64,000 nt of DNA from Trissonchulus latispiculum (taxonomy: Eukaryota > Nematoda > Enoplea > Enoplida > Ironidae). The translations under genes and the position numbers were made by a program. Below the pieces are notes generated by a model. It saw nothing but the letters and a program-made list of their open reading frames with translations. It ran no database searches and was not told the origin of the DNA. This document shows, piece by piece, positions 54,700 through 64,000 of this stretch (the first letter of the stretch is position 1; every line of letters begins with the position of its first letter). The stretch is from the NCBI GenBank assembly GCA_030248195.1, contig JASAND010015622.1, positions 62,001 through 126,000 of the forward strand. The letters run 5' to 3'.

Positions 54700-56921
54700 A
54701 TAAGTTTTGTTATTTTTGATTATCTGACGTTTTACACTGATAATGTGCGACACTACTGCTGAGTGAACCATCACAATTTCATAACTAACTGAAATGTTTG
54801 TTAGAACTGAACTGCCAGCTAAAATTGTTTCCTCAATAAATTTGCTATCGTCATCCACTGATTTAGATCATATTGTGAGATAGTATGCGCGGAAAGATTT
54901 TGGGTATAAGTGCGCGCAGAATTATACAGGGGTTTGTCGGTTTCAACATCTGGGTTTCCTCTTCTCATGAACATTTCACTGTGAATTGGGTGTGTTAGCG
55001 AACCTAGTTCTTTTGTATCCTTTCTAATATTTTGCAGAGTTTCACTTTGTCTTTAGTTTGAATAAATGTCATGGCGTTACTTTCTCACTATTTGCTATGA
55101 GCCTTATTGGAACAACTGGTTTCATAGAGAGTTAATTTCCCCTATTCACTATATTTAGGTATGTTTGGCATCCCACATCAGGTTCCTAACCTGCGTTCAA
55201 TTTTAAGTCAAATTGTACAAATACTTTACAACACACAGTTAGGACTGAATAATCGGTTCCATCGGTTTCATGTTTCCGTTTACACATAGAAACGTGCTAA
55301 TTACCTAATGACTGCTTAATAACTAACTATCCAAGCATGATCTTGTGGTCGAAGAGGGTGTATTTTTGAAAACTTTAAAATAGTAAATAGGTCTACCCAA
55401 TATACGCAAAATTTAATGTTTAGCGAATTCTGTCGTTTCACGATATTTACAGCAATTTATGAGTATGGTTTTATAAACATCGATAAAATTAGCATAAAAT
55501 GTGTAATGCTTGGGCCAAGCTGGATTCCTTCCTTGCTTGCCGTGTTTTGCTGGTCTGGGGATCTGCACATCTCCCATTTGCTCGCACGCCATCCTGTGGC
55601 TTCAATATTTATACAATTTGCACAATTGAACCTTAAACCTGGAAACATGGAGAAATTATTCTTGGTTTAGAGACAGCAGTTAAACTGGCTGAGCAGTAAC
55701 AATAGAAGATATAGAGAGTTACAATCCAGTCATGAGAGCAGACAGTTAAATCAGTAAACTTAAAAAGGAACATATAGTTTTTGACGAGAACGTTGCAAAG
55801 GCAGCGTTTACCGCAACCATCCTTAAACCTGGGTTATAGTAAAGTCACATAGCACTGTACTGTAAAAACGTATGTGCCTGTTAAGGCTGGCAGGTGTCTG
55901 TTAGAGCTGTCAGAAAATAACTGATTGTGCAAATAGTTTTGAAAGAAGTACATATTAAGTTTAGAGTTTTTCTGAGGGTAGTAAAGGAGAGACTCAGATG
56001 GCTATTGGATATAATACTGAAAAAACCTTTTTGAAAAATCCCAGTTTTCGCACCAAAATTTGTAATTTGGCGTCCTGCCGAAAACGGTGTATATGAGATC
56101 TATTGTTGCCCACCCTAAACTTTTTACTTTGATATGTTGGCTAACGTTGGGGGGGGGGGGAAGTAGTCCTCTCCGCCGATGTCGTGCCAACCCATTCGTA
56201 GCCCCCCTCCCCCTTAAGGGAGCATATTATGCCTGAAAATGAGCAAATTGGTGATTATGAATTTTGGTACCCGGCGACCACTTAGGCTAGCCACTTAGGC
56301 TACGTACCCAGACCTTGTAACCCGTAGCCGCCGCCCCAGCTATGCGGAAATTGGCAGTGAAAGACACCCTTGCAAAGCTAACGCCTGTCTTATTCGAGGG
56401 ATCAGCTTACGCGGCAACTCCTGCGGAGGTACCGGATGTGGACATCTCGACTGCGGCTGTGAAATAGACATGAAATATGAAATCAGCATTAAAGCAGAGC
56501 CAGTCAGTGCGTTTATTAGATGTCAGCTTTAATAGTGGGCATTTTTATACATATACAGGTATTAATGCAGTAATGACTAGATATGTTTTTTGCTGCCTAC
56601 CATACTTGCGTATTTATTGTTATCTTGAAGTACTGCTAAGTATTTTTGGTGTTGTCTAAGTTCATTTATGAAATATAACGTTGCATAATTATGGAATCGA
56701 AACAAAATCAGGGAACAAATTAGGAAGTTTGACAACCCTGTTTCAGGTTAAATTTCTTAGCTTCTTTATCAAAATAACAAACATTTCTGGAAATTTACCA
56801 AACATCTGTAATTCAAATAATAAACAAAATCTAAAACAATAGTATATAACAATAGCAATTACAAATTTACAATAACAGCACCGGCTATCCACTCGTCAAA
56901 GCATACAAGTTAGTTAGCGTA
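54700..56921. other. Gene-poor interval
   Basis: No supported gene. The 84-aa plus ORF at 55416-55670 has no family signature. Poly-G run at 56148-56160. A GC-rich island at about 56270-56465 contains a 41-codon frame (MRKLAVKDTLAKLTPVLFEG... to TAG at about 56465) with GC-rich codons unlike the flanks. It could be a terminal exon or a decayed fragment. Confidence 0.35.
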
Positions 56922-57744
56922 ATGGGTCCGTCAATCTTAAACTGGCAGCAGAATAGACGCATCTATTTAGAAATCGCATCTATGCTTACGTTTTCTAATG
57001 AGATAGGTCTATACGTTAGTTTTCAGCACTACGCATTCTAAATACACTGCACTTTGCGAAACTTAGTTTTTAAATGGAATGCCAGCTGTTATGGCTAATC
57101 TAGTCAAGTCCTCAAGAGAAAGCTGCTTACATCAAGTTTATAATATAGCATGCTTTTCTCGTTATTTACCCTAAAAATACCTAAAGTTAGGAGTGGACGT
57201 TCCCCCAAAACGTTCCAGGGGCTTGAAAAAATTGCTTCTGGCAAATCCCCTCCGCCTTTCACCTACGGATACCCCCCTCCCCTTCAAAGGTCAACTATGC
57301 CTATATATACTAGGTCACTTAAAAACAGCCACCTGTCAATCAGACTGCTAACTATGGAAAATAAATTCAAGAAGCACCTGCTTACTAGAAAACGCAGGTC
57401 GGTGTCGGTGAAAGCAGGAAACGTTCTAATGAAAAAAGCAGTTTATAAAATAGTTTGTCTCAATTTCTATGCAGAAATAGCCTCAGTGAAAAATTTGTCT
57501 CACATTTCTAATGAGGCTTTTAGCAAACAAGAAAATCAAGATGCTAATTCTACTTAAAAAAGTTGGACAATTATTTACAAGCTGCTATTTGTAAAACATT
57601 GCGCACTTTCGTTTATTGCTTTTTAATGAGACAGTGTACAGAACAAAATTGCAGTGGTTAATTCTAATGAGAATAAAAAGGGCATTTGTGAAGCCTTGTT
57701 AGAATGAGTCCATTCTGCTGTCAGTTTGAGATTGACGGACCCAT
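56922..57744. mobile_element. Inverted-repeat element with internal ORF
   Basis: ATGGGTCCGTCAATCTTAAA at the left end is mirrored at 57706-57744 with two mismatches over 39 bp, continuing through GGCAGCAGAAT. TA precedes the left copy; the right flank is AA, so the TSD is unresolved. A 135-codon plus frame (57150-57557) lies inside. Confidence 0.6.
57150..57557 (+). CDS. Hypothetical ORF inside inverted-repeat element
   Basis: 135 codons. Basic in the middle (ENKFKKHLLTRKRRSVSVKAGN), ending in TAA. No catalytic motif, zinc finger or transposase signature visible. It may be part of a decayed transposase or a chance frame. No stop-free extension outside the inverted repeats, which argues for belonging to the element if real. 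Confidence 0.25.
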   Translation: MLFSLFTLKIPKVRSGRSPKTFQGLEKIASGKSPPPFTYGYPPPLQRSTMPIYTRSLKNSHLSIRLLTMENKFKKHLLTRKRRSVSVKAGNVLMKKAVYKIVCLNFYAEIASVKNLSHISNEAFSKQENQDANST

Positions 57745-57745
57745 A

Positions 57746-59270
57746 ACCTTGCCTAAAGGCTAACCATAATTTAACAAACCTTGGCAGATATAAAAATATT
57801 CCAAAACAAACAAGCAAAAACCAATGTGCATGCAAAAGTGTTATGCAAAAGTGTTGTTGGAAGGTTTGGTGCTGAACTTTTTGAAAAGTTGTGTGCCGGG
57901 CCGGCTACGCAAAAAAGGTTTCTATTAGATGAGTATATTGTTAGTGCTGCTGTCGTGCGATTGGATTAGAGATGGTAGAAGTAGATACTGTTTCCAGTAT
58001 CATTCATATTATTTAATCCCATAGGCACTAATCCAAAAGGCGTGCTTCAGTCAATACTTGGCATCAAAATGTTTGTATCTGTATCATAATACACGTCTGT
58101 TTCAAGGTTTGCGTTCAAAATAACATTCCAACTTCAGATGTAGTGCTTTTATGAATATATATATACTGTATTAAGAAATCCGTTTACCACCACTCATACA
58201 GTTCTCATTTGTTCATTTGCATAACTATCACTTCAAAAAAATCTGTAATTCTTCAAGCTGATATTTCGACGCAACGGAAGAAAGGAAGGCTAACACACTA
58301 ATGAAACCAGTTTCTGAAACCCCCCTGTATACCCATCGCATGTCAACATTTCTCCTGCGTAAACTTTGAAAGCATTGCAGAACTAACTGGGCAAAAGAGT
58401 TATATATTCTCACTCCGAGAATAAACAGCTTCAGATACCAAATGCCAATCTTTGTACATTTTTCACATGATTCCATTTATTCAACACATTCCGACATAAC
58501 AGAGATCAGAAGTAAAACATTCTGTGACTTTGGTTTGTGACTTCAACAAATCACTCAACAGCCATGTGATTATGCGCGTTTCATTAACGAAACCCCATAA
58601 AAACATTTCAAAATCGAATGATATTAAGGTTGCCGTAGTTATAGATTTTTGAAAATTTTAACTACAAATCAGTCTGCAATAAGTCTTGAAATGCTTTAAT
58701 TGGTTAGTTAAATTTGAAGTAATAAAGTTTAAATTTGTTTCTGTAAGATTTAACTTTATTATATATTTATAGAAAATCAATTAAAACATATACGTTCATC
58801 ATAGCTGTAACAACATTTAGTTCATACTAAATATGGTTTAAAGCTCTCACCCAGACATAGGAGGCTTGGAATTTGGACCTCTGTTTTACAAAAGAACGAG
58901 TGCGTACACGCAGAAAGTTGATATTTGGTATTTGAACTGTTTACTCTTGCACTGAGTACAAAACTTCAGGATTTTTGTTTTGTAATACCTTTTCATTCAT
59001 CAAATTGCCGAATACTTGAATTTTGACATTTCGTGAAATATATGCTAGACTGAGGTCGACGTCCCCATGACAAAAATGCGTTTTGTGCGTTGCCCTTAAT
59101 GGCAAATAAAGCAAAGGTAACTTAGTTGGGAGTGAGCTTAGGTTTCACAGATATTGGCATATCCTAATTGGCGAGGCTAGTCTAGGTTGCGTAACCAGCC
59201 TCAAGCGCACAGCGCCCCGTAAAGGTCTTTGGTCGCCCATTTATCTAGTCATTGGGGCCAAAACTTTACA
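57746..59270. other. Gene-free interval
   Basis: The short frame at 57781-57969 and the minus frame at 58228-58476 show no family features. The sequence is otherwise AT-rich and unremarkable. Confidence 0.4.
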
Positions 59271-59293
59271 GTCACACTCTTTATGTACTCTTG
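59270..59293. repeat. Orphan right end of a CAAGAG-family element
   Basis: It ends ACACTCTTTATGTACTCTTG, identical in style to the right termini at 51741 and 52073. I found no left end or duplicated 7-mer, so it is a truncated copy. Confidence 0.45.
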
Positions 59294-59651
59294 GTGGCAT
59301 GTGTGATTGTTTGAGTATTGGATTTGCGATAGCTGTTGGAACTGAATTGAGTTTCTTCTTCTTGCTTCTTATTAAACGGAACTATAGTGACGGAATTATT
59401 TTTCTCGGTCATCGCTTGTAGCTTTCATACAACATCATGCGAGTTCTTGAATATTTAAAAAGCTAAGTCTTAAAAAATTACGAATTTGATTGAAGATTAA
59501 ATAAATATGAATGTGAATAAATAAGTGTGAAAAATTGCATGCTTCGATAGCATTTTAACGTAAAGTTTAAAGCATTTCTCAACTTCTGGAGGGCACTACC
59601 CCTAAACCTCCCGATTTCGGTTGTACCGTTCCAACTCTGTAATGCTTTTTA

Positions 59652-60116
59652 GCTAAAGTGGTCGCTTGACAAAGTTGCAAAAAGTTGACAAAATTTAGCA
59701 TGTAATTAGCCAACTTCTCCATAACGAAGAGTAACTTAAGGTGGTGATTCCTTTTAGAGACATCTGCTTTGAACCCTTGTTACTCATTCATTGATTGGAG
59801 TTAAGAAGCCAATTTTATATCAAAATGGAGCTTCACATGTTCTCTTTCTAATGAATGCAATGAAAATAACTTCAGTTTTCGGAAACTATTTTATGGATTG
59901 AGGAAGTAGCTTAACTTTTCATATTTTTTGCAGACTAAAGTAAATTTTTTCGTGAGGCATCGGCTACATCATTCGATTCCACTATCAAATAGCTGGGGAC
60001 CCTTTTTTAATTATCATGAAATCACTCTTCGTTATGAAGAAATTAGTTAAAATGTTTGCGCACCCTGGATTTTATTTTGCCTACTTTTCCCAACTTTAGC
60101 AAGCGGCCACTTTAGC
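59652..60116. mobile_element. TA-flanked palindromic MITE
   Basis: The ends GCTAAAGTGGTCGCTTG / CAAGCGGCCACTTTAGC are bounded by TA (59650-59651, 60117-60118). Inverted similarity continues through CATAACGAAGAGT and its mirror at about 59725 and 60030. At 465 bp with no ORF, it is a Tc1/mariner-type MITE by flank and size. Confidence 0.68.
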
Positions 60117-60119
60117 TAG

Positions 60120-60448
60120 AAAGCAGCAATCGGGGCAACTAAAAAGGGTCCCTGGGTATTTTTGTGTAAAACACGTCTAGTACGTGGCAACCCTCTAGCT
60201 TGCATAGTAGATGCTCGACAATCGCTGGAAAAAATTTGGTCATGTTTTTGCAAAAACTACATTTTTTATGATAGCAACTCACGGGATAGCAGTTGGAAGA
60301 TTATCATGCCTCGGATAATCGGCCTTGACAAGACCTTCAAATCGACGCCCTTAGTTTAATTTTACGGCTTACGTAGCTCATGAAATCGTGGATTTTTTGA
60401 TTTCTGCAAAAATGTCAAGTTTTCAACGTCAAAATAAGAAAATCGGCT
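60120..60448. other. Gene-free spacer
   Basis: Between two bounded elements. The 65-aa frame at 60162-60359 is unsupported. Confidence 0.4.
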
Positions 60449-60469
60449 ATATCTCACGGTGGTGTCTAA

Positions 60470-61175
60470 AACCAGGAACAGGAACAGGAATAAAAACAAA
60501 GGTCTAAAACCAGGAACAGGAACAGGAACAGGAACGGGGTCTTTTTTCAGGAGCAGAATCAAGAACAGTGGTCTAATTTCAGGAACAGGAACGGGGGTCT
60601 AGTTTCAGGAACAGAATCAGGAACAGGGGTGTAATTTTAGGAACAGGAATAGGGGTTTAATTTCAGGAACAAAATCAGGAACAGGGGTCTAATTTCAGGA
60701 ACAGGAACGCGGGTCTAATTTCAAGAACAGGAACAGGGTCTAATTTCAGGAACATAATCAGGAATAGGGGTCTAATTTCAGGAACAGAAACAGGAATAGG
60801 GGTCTAATTTCAGGAACAGGAACATGGGTCTAATTTCAGGAACAGAATCAGAAATAATGGTCTAATTTCAGGAACAGGAACATGGGTCTAATTTCAGGAA
60901 CAGGAACAGGGGTATAATTTCAGGAACAGGAACGGGGTCTAATTTCAGGAACAGAATCAGGAACAGAGGTCTAATTTCAGGAACAGGACCGGGGGTCTAA
61001 TTTCAGGAACAGGAACGGGGGTCTAATTGCAGGAACAGGAACGGGGTCTAAAACCAGGAACAGAACGGGGGTCTAATTTCAGGAACAAAATCAGGAACAG
61101 GGGTCCAATTTCAGGAACAGGAACGCGGGTCTAATTTCAAGAACAGGAAGGGGGGTCTAATTTCAGGAACAGAAT
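60470..61175. repeat. Minisatellite, GGAACAGG-rich, about 29-bp units
   Basis: About two dozen imperfect tandem units combining GGTCTAATTTCAGGAACAGG with GAACGGG, or a longer variant with an extra AGAATCAGGAACAGG. The unit core is the same as the subterminal part of the element's TIR, so the array arose by amplification of the terminus. Confidence 0.9.
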
Positions 61176-61180
61176 CTTAC

Positions 61181-61495
61181 GCTACTATGGGGCACCCGCT
61201 ACTATTTGTTAAACATGCTTGAAATGCACGGTTCGTTAACTCGCCCCTCGTGACTTCCGGGGGGATCCCACCTAACACTAATTACATGCTTTCATATAAG
61301 CGTGTGTCTGTTCGCTGATTGGGCCAATCAGCGAGCAGACATACGCTTACTTATATAAAAGCATGTAATTAGTGTAAGGTGGGACCACCCCCCCCCCCCC
61401 GGAAGTTACGGGGGGAGTCCCGAGTTAACGAACCGAGCATGCCTAGCATGCTTAGTACATAGTAGTATAAGAGTTTCATACTCTATGTACTGTTG
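61181..61495. mobile_element. Nested palindromic MITE, CAAGAG-related end
   Basis: A near-perfect hairpin (61230-61433; centre near 61320 at TTGGGCCAA) includes CATGCTTTCATATAAGCG and the mirrored CGTTAACTCG boxes. The right end (reverse complement CAACAGTACATAGAGTATG) resembles the CAAGAG terminus and the half-copy at 12794. The left end is eroded and no TSD is readable. It interrupts the host element between the long minisatellite and its inverted partner. Confidence 0.6.
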
Positions 61496-61614
61496 ATATT
61501 AGCTTTAACTAAGTAGGAACATCAATTAGCTCTAAGTAAATCATCAACAAAGACAGCACTGCAATTGTACAAAAGAAAATAAAGACAACACTGTCTTGAT
61601 ACCGTTCCTCAAAT

Positions 61615-61925
61615 TTGACCTCCATTTCCGACTCTGTTCCTGAAATTAGGAACCCGTTTCTGTTCCTGAAGACCCTCGTTCCTGTTCCTGAAATTAGACC
61701 CCTATTCCCGATTCTGTTGCTGAAAATAGACCCCGTTCCTGTTCCTGTTCCTGGTTTTAGACCTCCGTTCCTGTTTCTGTTCCTGTTCCTGGTTTTAGCA
61801 ACCGTTCCTGTTCCTGAAATTAGACCCCTAATCCTGTTCCTGTTCCTGAAATTAGACCCCTGTTCCTGATTTTGTTCTTGAAATTAGACCCTCGTTGCGT
61901 TCCTGTTTTTAGACCACGTTGTCGC
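61615..61925. repeat. Inverted minisatellite block
   Basis: Reverse-complement units (CCTGTTCCTGAAATTAGACC) of the left array. About ten copies, including the CTGGTTTTAGACC variant that matches the TIR. The Pro/Val/Phe-repeat ORF over this block is an artefact. Confidence 0.88.
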
Positions 61926-62081
61926 ATATTTCGAAGAAAAAAGGAAACATTTAAACTATGAAGAGATTTCATACATCATTTTATTCCTTGACTAACATAT
62001 TCGATAAAAGGAATTCATTATAGTTATCAAAAATTGTATCTTTAGTATTGAATTAAGCGTGCTGTAATCAAGTGGCTTTTA

Positions 62082-62591
62082 ATGCCAGTGTTGTCTGACA
62101 TGGCAGCAGAGCAGTGGACTCTATTATTTCATTTCGTGGAGGTTGGAGGGCCTCGGATGATGCAAGAAGACTATAAAGAAGAAGAATTAGTTATTAGCTT
62201 CCACTCTGCAAGAAGCAGACTTTGCGGTTCCTCCTACAACCTGAAACAGTATTATTTTGCTGAAATAATGGAAACCTGGTTCGTTGAACCAAAACCAGAT
62301 GTGAAAGTGGATAATGCCAAACAGAGTAAAAAAGGTTTTGCTCAATTCTACTTCCCTGTCAAAAGAAGCAGTAAAGAAAGATGCTGCAAACCAGAAACTA
62401 AAGTGAGATTGGCTCGGGAGAGTGAGATGCGAGCTCAAAGATGGTGCCAGACTGTCATTTCTGGTGGTAGCAGCATGGCGAATCCCCAAAATAAACTATA
62501 TAGAAAAATTGTAGATAATAGAGAACATTGTGAAATGAACAATTATTTTTCCGCTGCCGGCGGAGTGTCGCGAAAGGCGATAAAGTTATAG
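62082..62591 (+). CDS. Hypothetical 169-aa ORF inside 9-bp-TSD element
   Basis: The ORF starts MPVLSDMAAEQWTLLFHF; an alternative Met lies at residue 7. It ends at TAG 62589-62591, about 150 bp from the element's right end. Composition is ordinary and non-repetitive: mixed hydrophobic N-half (YNLKQYYFAEIMETWF) and basic C-half (VKRSSKERCCKPETKVRLARESEMRAQRW). I recognise no domain. Its position within the TIRs and its length in low-ORF DNA suggest an element-encoded accessory protein, a captured exon or a transposase fragment. A host exon transduced by the element is also possible. Confidence 0.4.
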   Translation: MPVLSDMAAEQWTLLFHFVEVGGPRMMQEDYKEEELVISFHSARSRLCGSSYNLKQYYFAEIMETWFVEPKPDVKVDNAKQSKKGFAQFYFPVKRSSKERCCKPETKVRLARESEMRAQRWCQTVISGGSSMANPQNKLYRKIVDNREHCEMNNYFSAAGGVSRKAIKL

Positions 62592-62748
62592 TAGAAAAAG
62601 AGATTTAATACACTACTAGGAGTGGTTACGAAAGCAGATGTTAAGTTCATGTTATTAAAACTACTTTTATTCTGCGCTATTCTGCACACACGTTTCCTGT
62701 TCCTGTTCCTGTTCCTGTTCCTGGTTTTTAGACACCACCATATCTCAC

Positions 62749-63540
62749 CAGACATGTGCAGGAGGGGAAGTTCTGGGGGGGTGAAGGGCGGCCGAAGGCC
62801 GCCGAAAAACCGGATTTTTCCGGTTTTTTACCGGAAAACTCCGGATTCTGGGGGCGGGGCTGAACCCCCCCGCCCCAACCCCCCCCCCAAGCATACGTAT
62901 GTATCTCACACTAGAGAAGAGCTAGAACGTTGCTTCCAAAAGCAAAAAAGAAAGGGCTCAACGAGATCTTTCAAATGAGTAAAGTCATAACTGTGCAGCT
63001 GCTGCTCAACTGTCAGAAATCGGAAAACTGTCCTGAACGGAAATCTCGCAATTTTAAAGCGGGATTGCGCGGAGGGTGTTAGAACACCAAATGAACTTAT
63101 TTTGGAAAGTTTCATCAGATTTCAGCCGTCAACCAACAATATGTGCCCAAATGGAATAATAATTTTAACCTTAAGAAACCTTAAGAATAATTTTAAAAAT
63201 GGTGATCTAACCAATGTCCGCGAGAACGTTTTCTTATTATTTGCGAACAATTGCACTCCTTCTATAATTTGTTAAAACTCCTGGAAAAGCAAATAATTTT
63301 CATTGAATCCAAGTTGAGGTACTCTTTGGAAACTAATTTTTCCTTAACATTTTGAACCCTTTCTGATCATAAACTAAAATCCTTGAAAAACCCTGACTTT
63401 TGCTTATATTATTCTTTTATAATATTTATTATATATCTCTTTGCTAATATTCAGAAACGCCTGTCGGAACATATGTGAGTTTGCATTGAATTCCTAATCC
63501 TTATTCGGTTCTCTGCATAAAAGGTTTTTCTTTCGGGAAT
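62749..63540. other. Gene-free stretch with GC-rich patch
   Basis: 62770-62890 holds CGGCCGAAGGCCGCCG and CCGGATTTTTCCGG palindromes and C-runs, possibly a decayed element. The rest is AT-rich. Confidence 0.4.
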
Positions 63541-64000
63541 AGTATTAGTTTTGGTGGATTAAGCTTGGTTCCGAGTCGCCTTCCGAACATCCTTTCTGGC
63601 AGAATTGGCAAATGGGACGAATTCTCCGATCCCATCCCATCCCATCCCATAGTATCCCATCCCAGATGCCAACAGTGCTTTCTGCAGAGGGCTTCTGTGT
63701 AGTGGAATCTTTCTCTACTCGTAGACTCTTCAAAGTGTTCAATAGGGCTTCATTCCAAGCCTGACCCTGCAACGTGAGAGCTTTAATGGTTTCTTTAACA
63801 CTTGTTAGCTCTATCTACAAACCTTTAGATTGAGGATTGTAGACAGCCGTTGTAGGCGAATGCTGTGGACAATCTTCAAGTCCCTGCCCTTGAATTCACC
63901 ATTATCCGATAACAGTTTACTATGTTGTCCAAATCGTACCAACTTCGCGCTCTTTCTTGGCAAATCAAACGTCTGAGAATTAAAGCTTCTACGTCCTCAT
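63541..64000 (-). pseudogene. LTR retrotransposon integrase remnant
   Basis: On the minus strand from 64000 the frames read RFGQHSKLLSDNGEFKGRDLK (the integrase SDNGxEF aspartate block). After a one-base shift comes CPQHSPTTAVYNPQSKGL, then a TAG where GLVE(R) is expected, then IELTSVKETIKA, QAWNEALLNTLKSL and a decayed tail. This is the rve core of a Ty3/gypsy-like Pol. At least one frameshift and one stop make it inactive. It runs off the window edge. A short CCCAT repeat at 63632-63652 interrupts the tail. Confidence 0.7.

Larger units (their letters stand above)
60458..62739. mobile_element. Minisatellite-armed DNA transposon, 9-bp TSD
   Basis: The inverted termini GGTGGTGTCTAAAACCAGGA / TCCTGGTTTTTAGACACCACC are flanked by a perfect 9-bp duplication ATATCTCAC (60449-60457, 62740-62748). 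A 9-bp TSD is typical of Mutator-like elements. The left arm expands into a minisatellite of GGTCTAATTTCAGGAACAGG-type units (60480-61170). A shorter inverted array is at 61620-61900, and the right TIR holds a few GTTCCT repeats. A palindromic MITE is nested at about 61180-61495. A 169-codon ORF lies near the right end. No DDE transposase was recognised, so classification as Mutator-like rests on TSD length only. Confidence 0.8.

Noticed and set aside
61615..61869. 84-aa ORF with repeated Pro-Val-Pro and Phe-Leu motifs
   Set aside because: It is a translation of the inverted minisatellite, not a protein.

Overview
The window is animal nuclear DNA: AT-rich, intron-bearing and gene-poor, with dense short transposable elements. 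Three seven-transmembrane receptor loci are the recognisable host genes. One is a peptide-type rhodopsin-family receptor with a single coding exon (9617-10747). The other two are tandem paralogues resembling the nematode Srsx chemoreceptor class: an apparently intact two-exon copy (24354-25729) and a broken copy (47753-50000). The Srsx-like receptors suggest a nematode, perhaps a repeat-rich enoplean lineage. That assignment is inference, since no rRNA, mitochondrial or other diagnostic gene is present.

Layout. From 1 to 9.6 kb there is a series of non-autonomous DNA transposons with readable target-site duplications (TSDs). From 9.6 to 11.1 kb lies the peptide receptor with its poly(A) signal. 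From 11.7 to 24 kb there are more transposons: a 1029-bp palindrome, a hAT-like element, a TTAA element, two CAAGAG-family MITEs and a second 1029-bp palindrome. From 24.3 to 25.7 kb is Srsx-like copy 1. From 27.8 to 30 kb is a foldback element with hairpin-repeat termini. From 31.7 to 43.2 kb a cluster of minus-strand reading frames begins with a retrotransposon Gag carrying a CCHC zinc knuckle. It continues through six or seven unrecognised, mostly frame-broken ORFs and ends with an intact NADAR-domain protein. From 44.6 to 47 kb is a second hAT-like element with a solo LTR nested in it. From 47.7 to 50 kb is the pseudogenised Srsx-like copy. From 51.3 to 52.1 kb two CAAGAG MITEs stand in tandem, sharing one TSD. 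From 54 to 62.8 kb there are LINE-like remains, further TA-flanked elements and a 2.28-kb element with a 9-bp TSD, minisatellite arms and an internal ORF. The right edge enters a decayed retrotransposon integrase on the minus strand.

The most notable features are: (1) the Gag-plus-NADAR cluster, which has no visible reverse transcriptase or LTRs; (2) a MITE family defined here by a CAAGAG terminus and a 7-bp TSD, with six bounded copies; (3) the minisatellite-armed element with a 9-bp TSD; (4) two fully palindromic TA-flanked elements of identical length. The receptors appear to be ordinary host genes separated by waves of insertion. Nested insertions (solo LTR in hAT, MITE in the minisatellite element, back-to-back MITEs) give a partial relative chronology. 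All assignments were made by reading the sequence; no database search was run.
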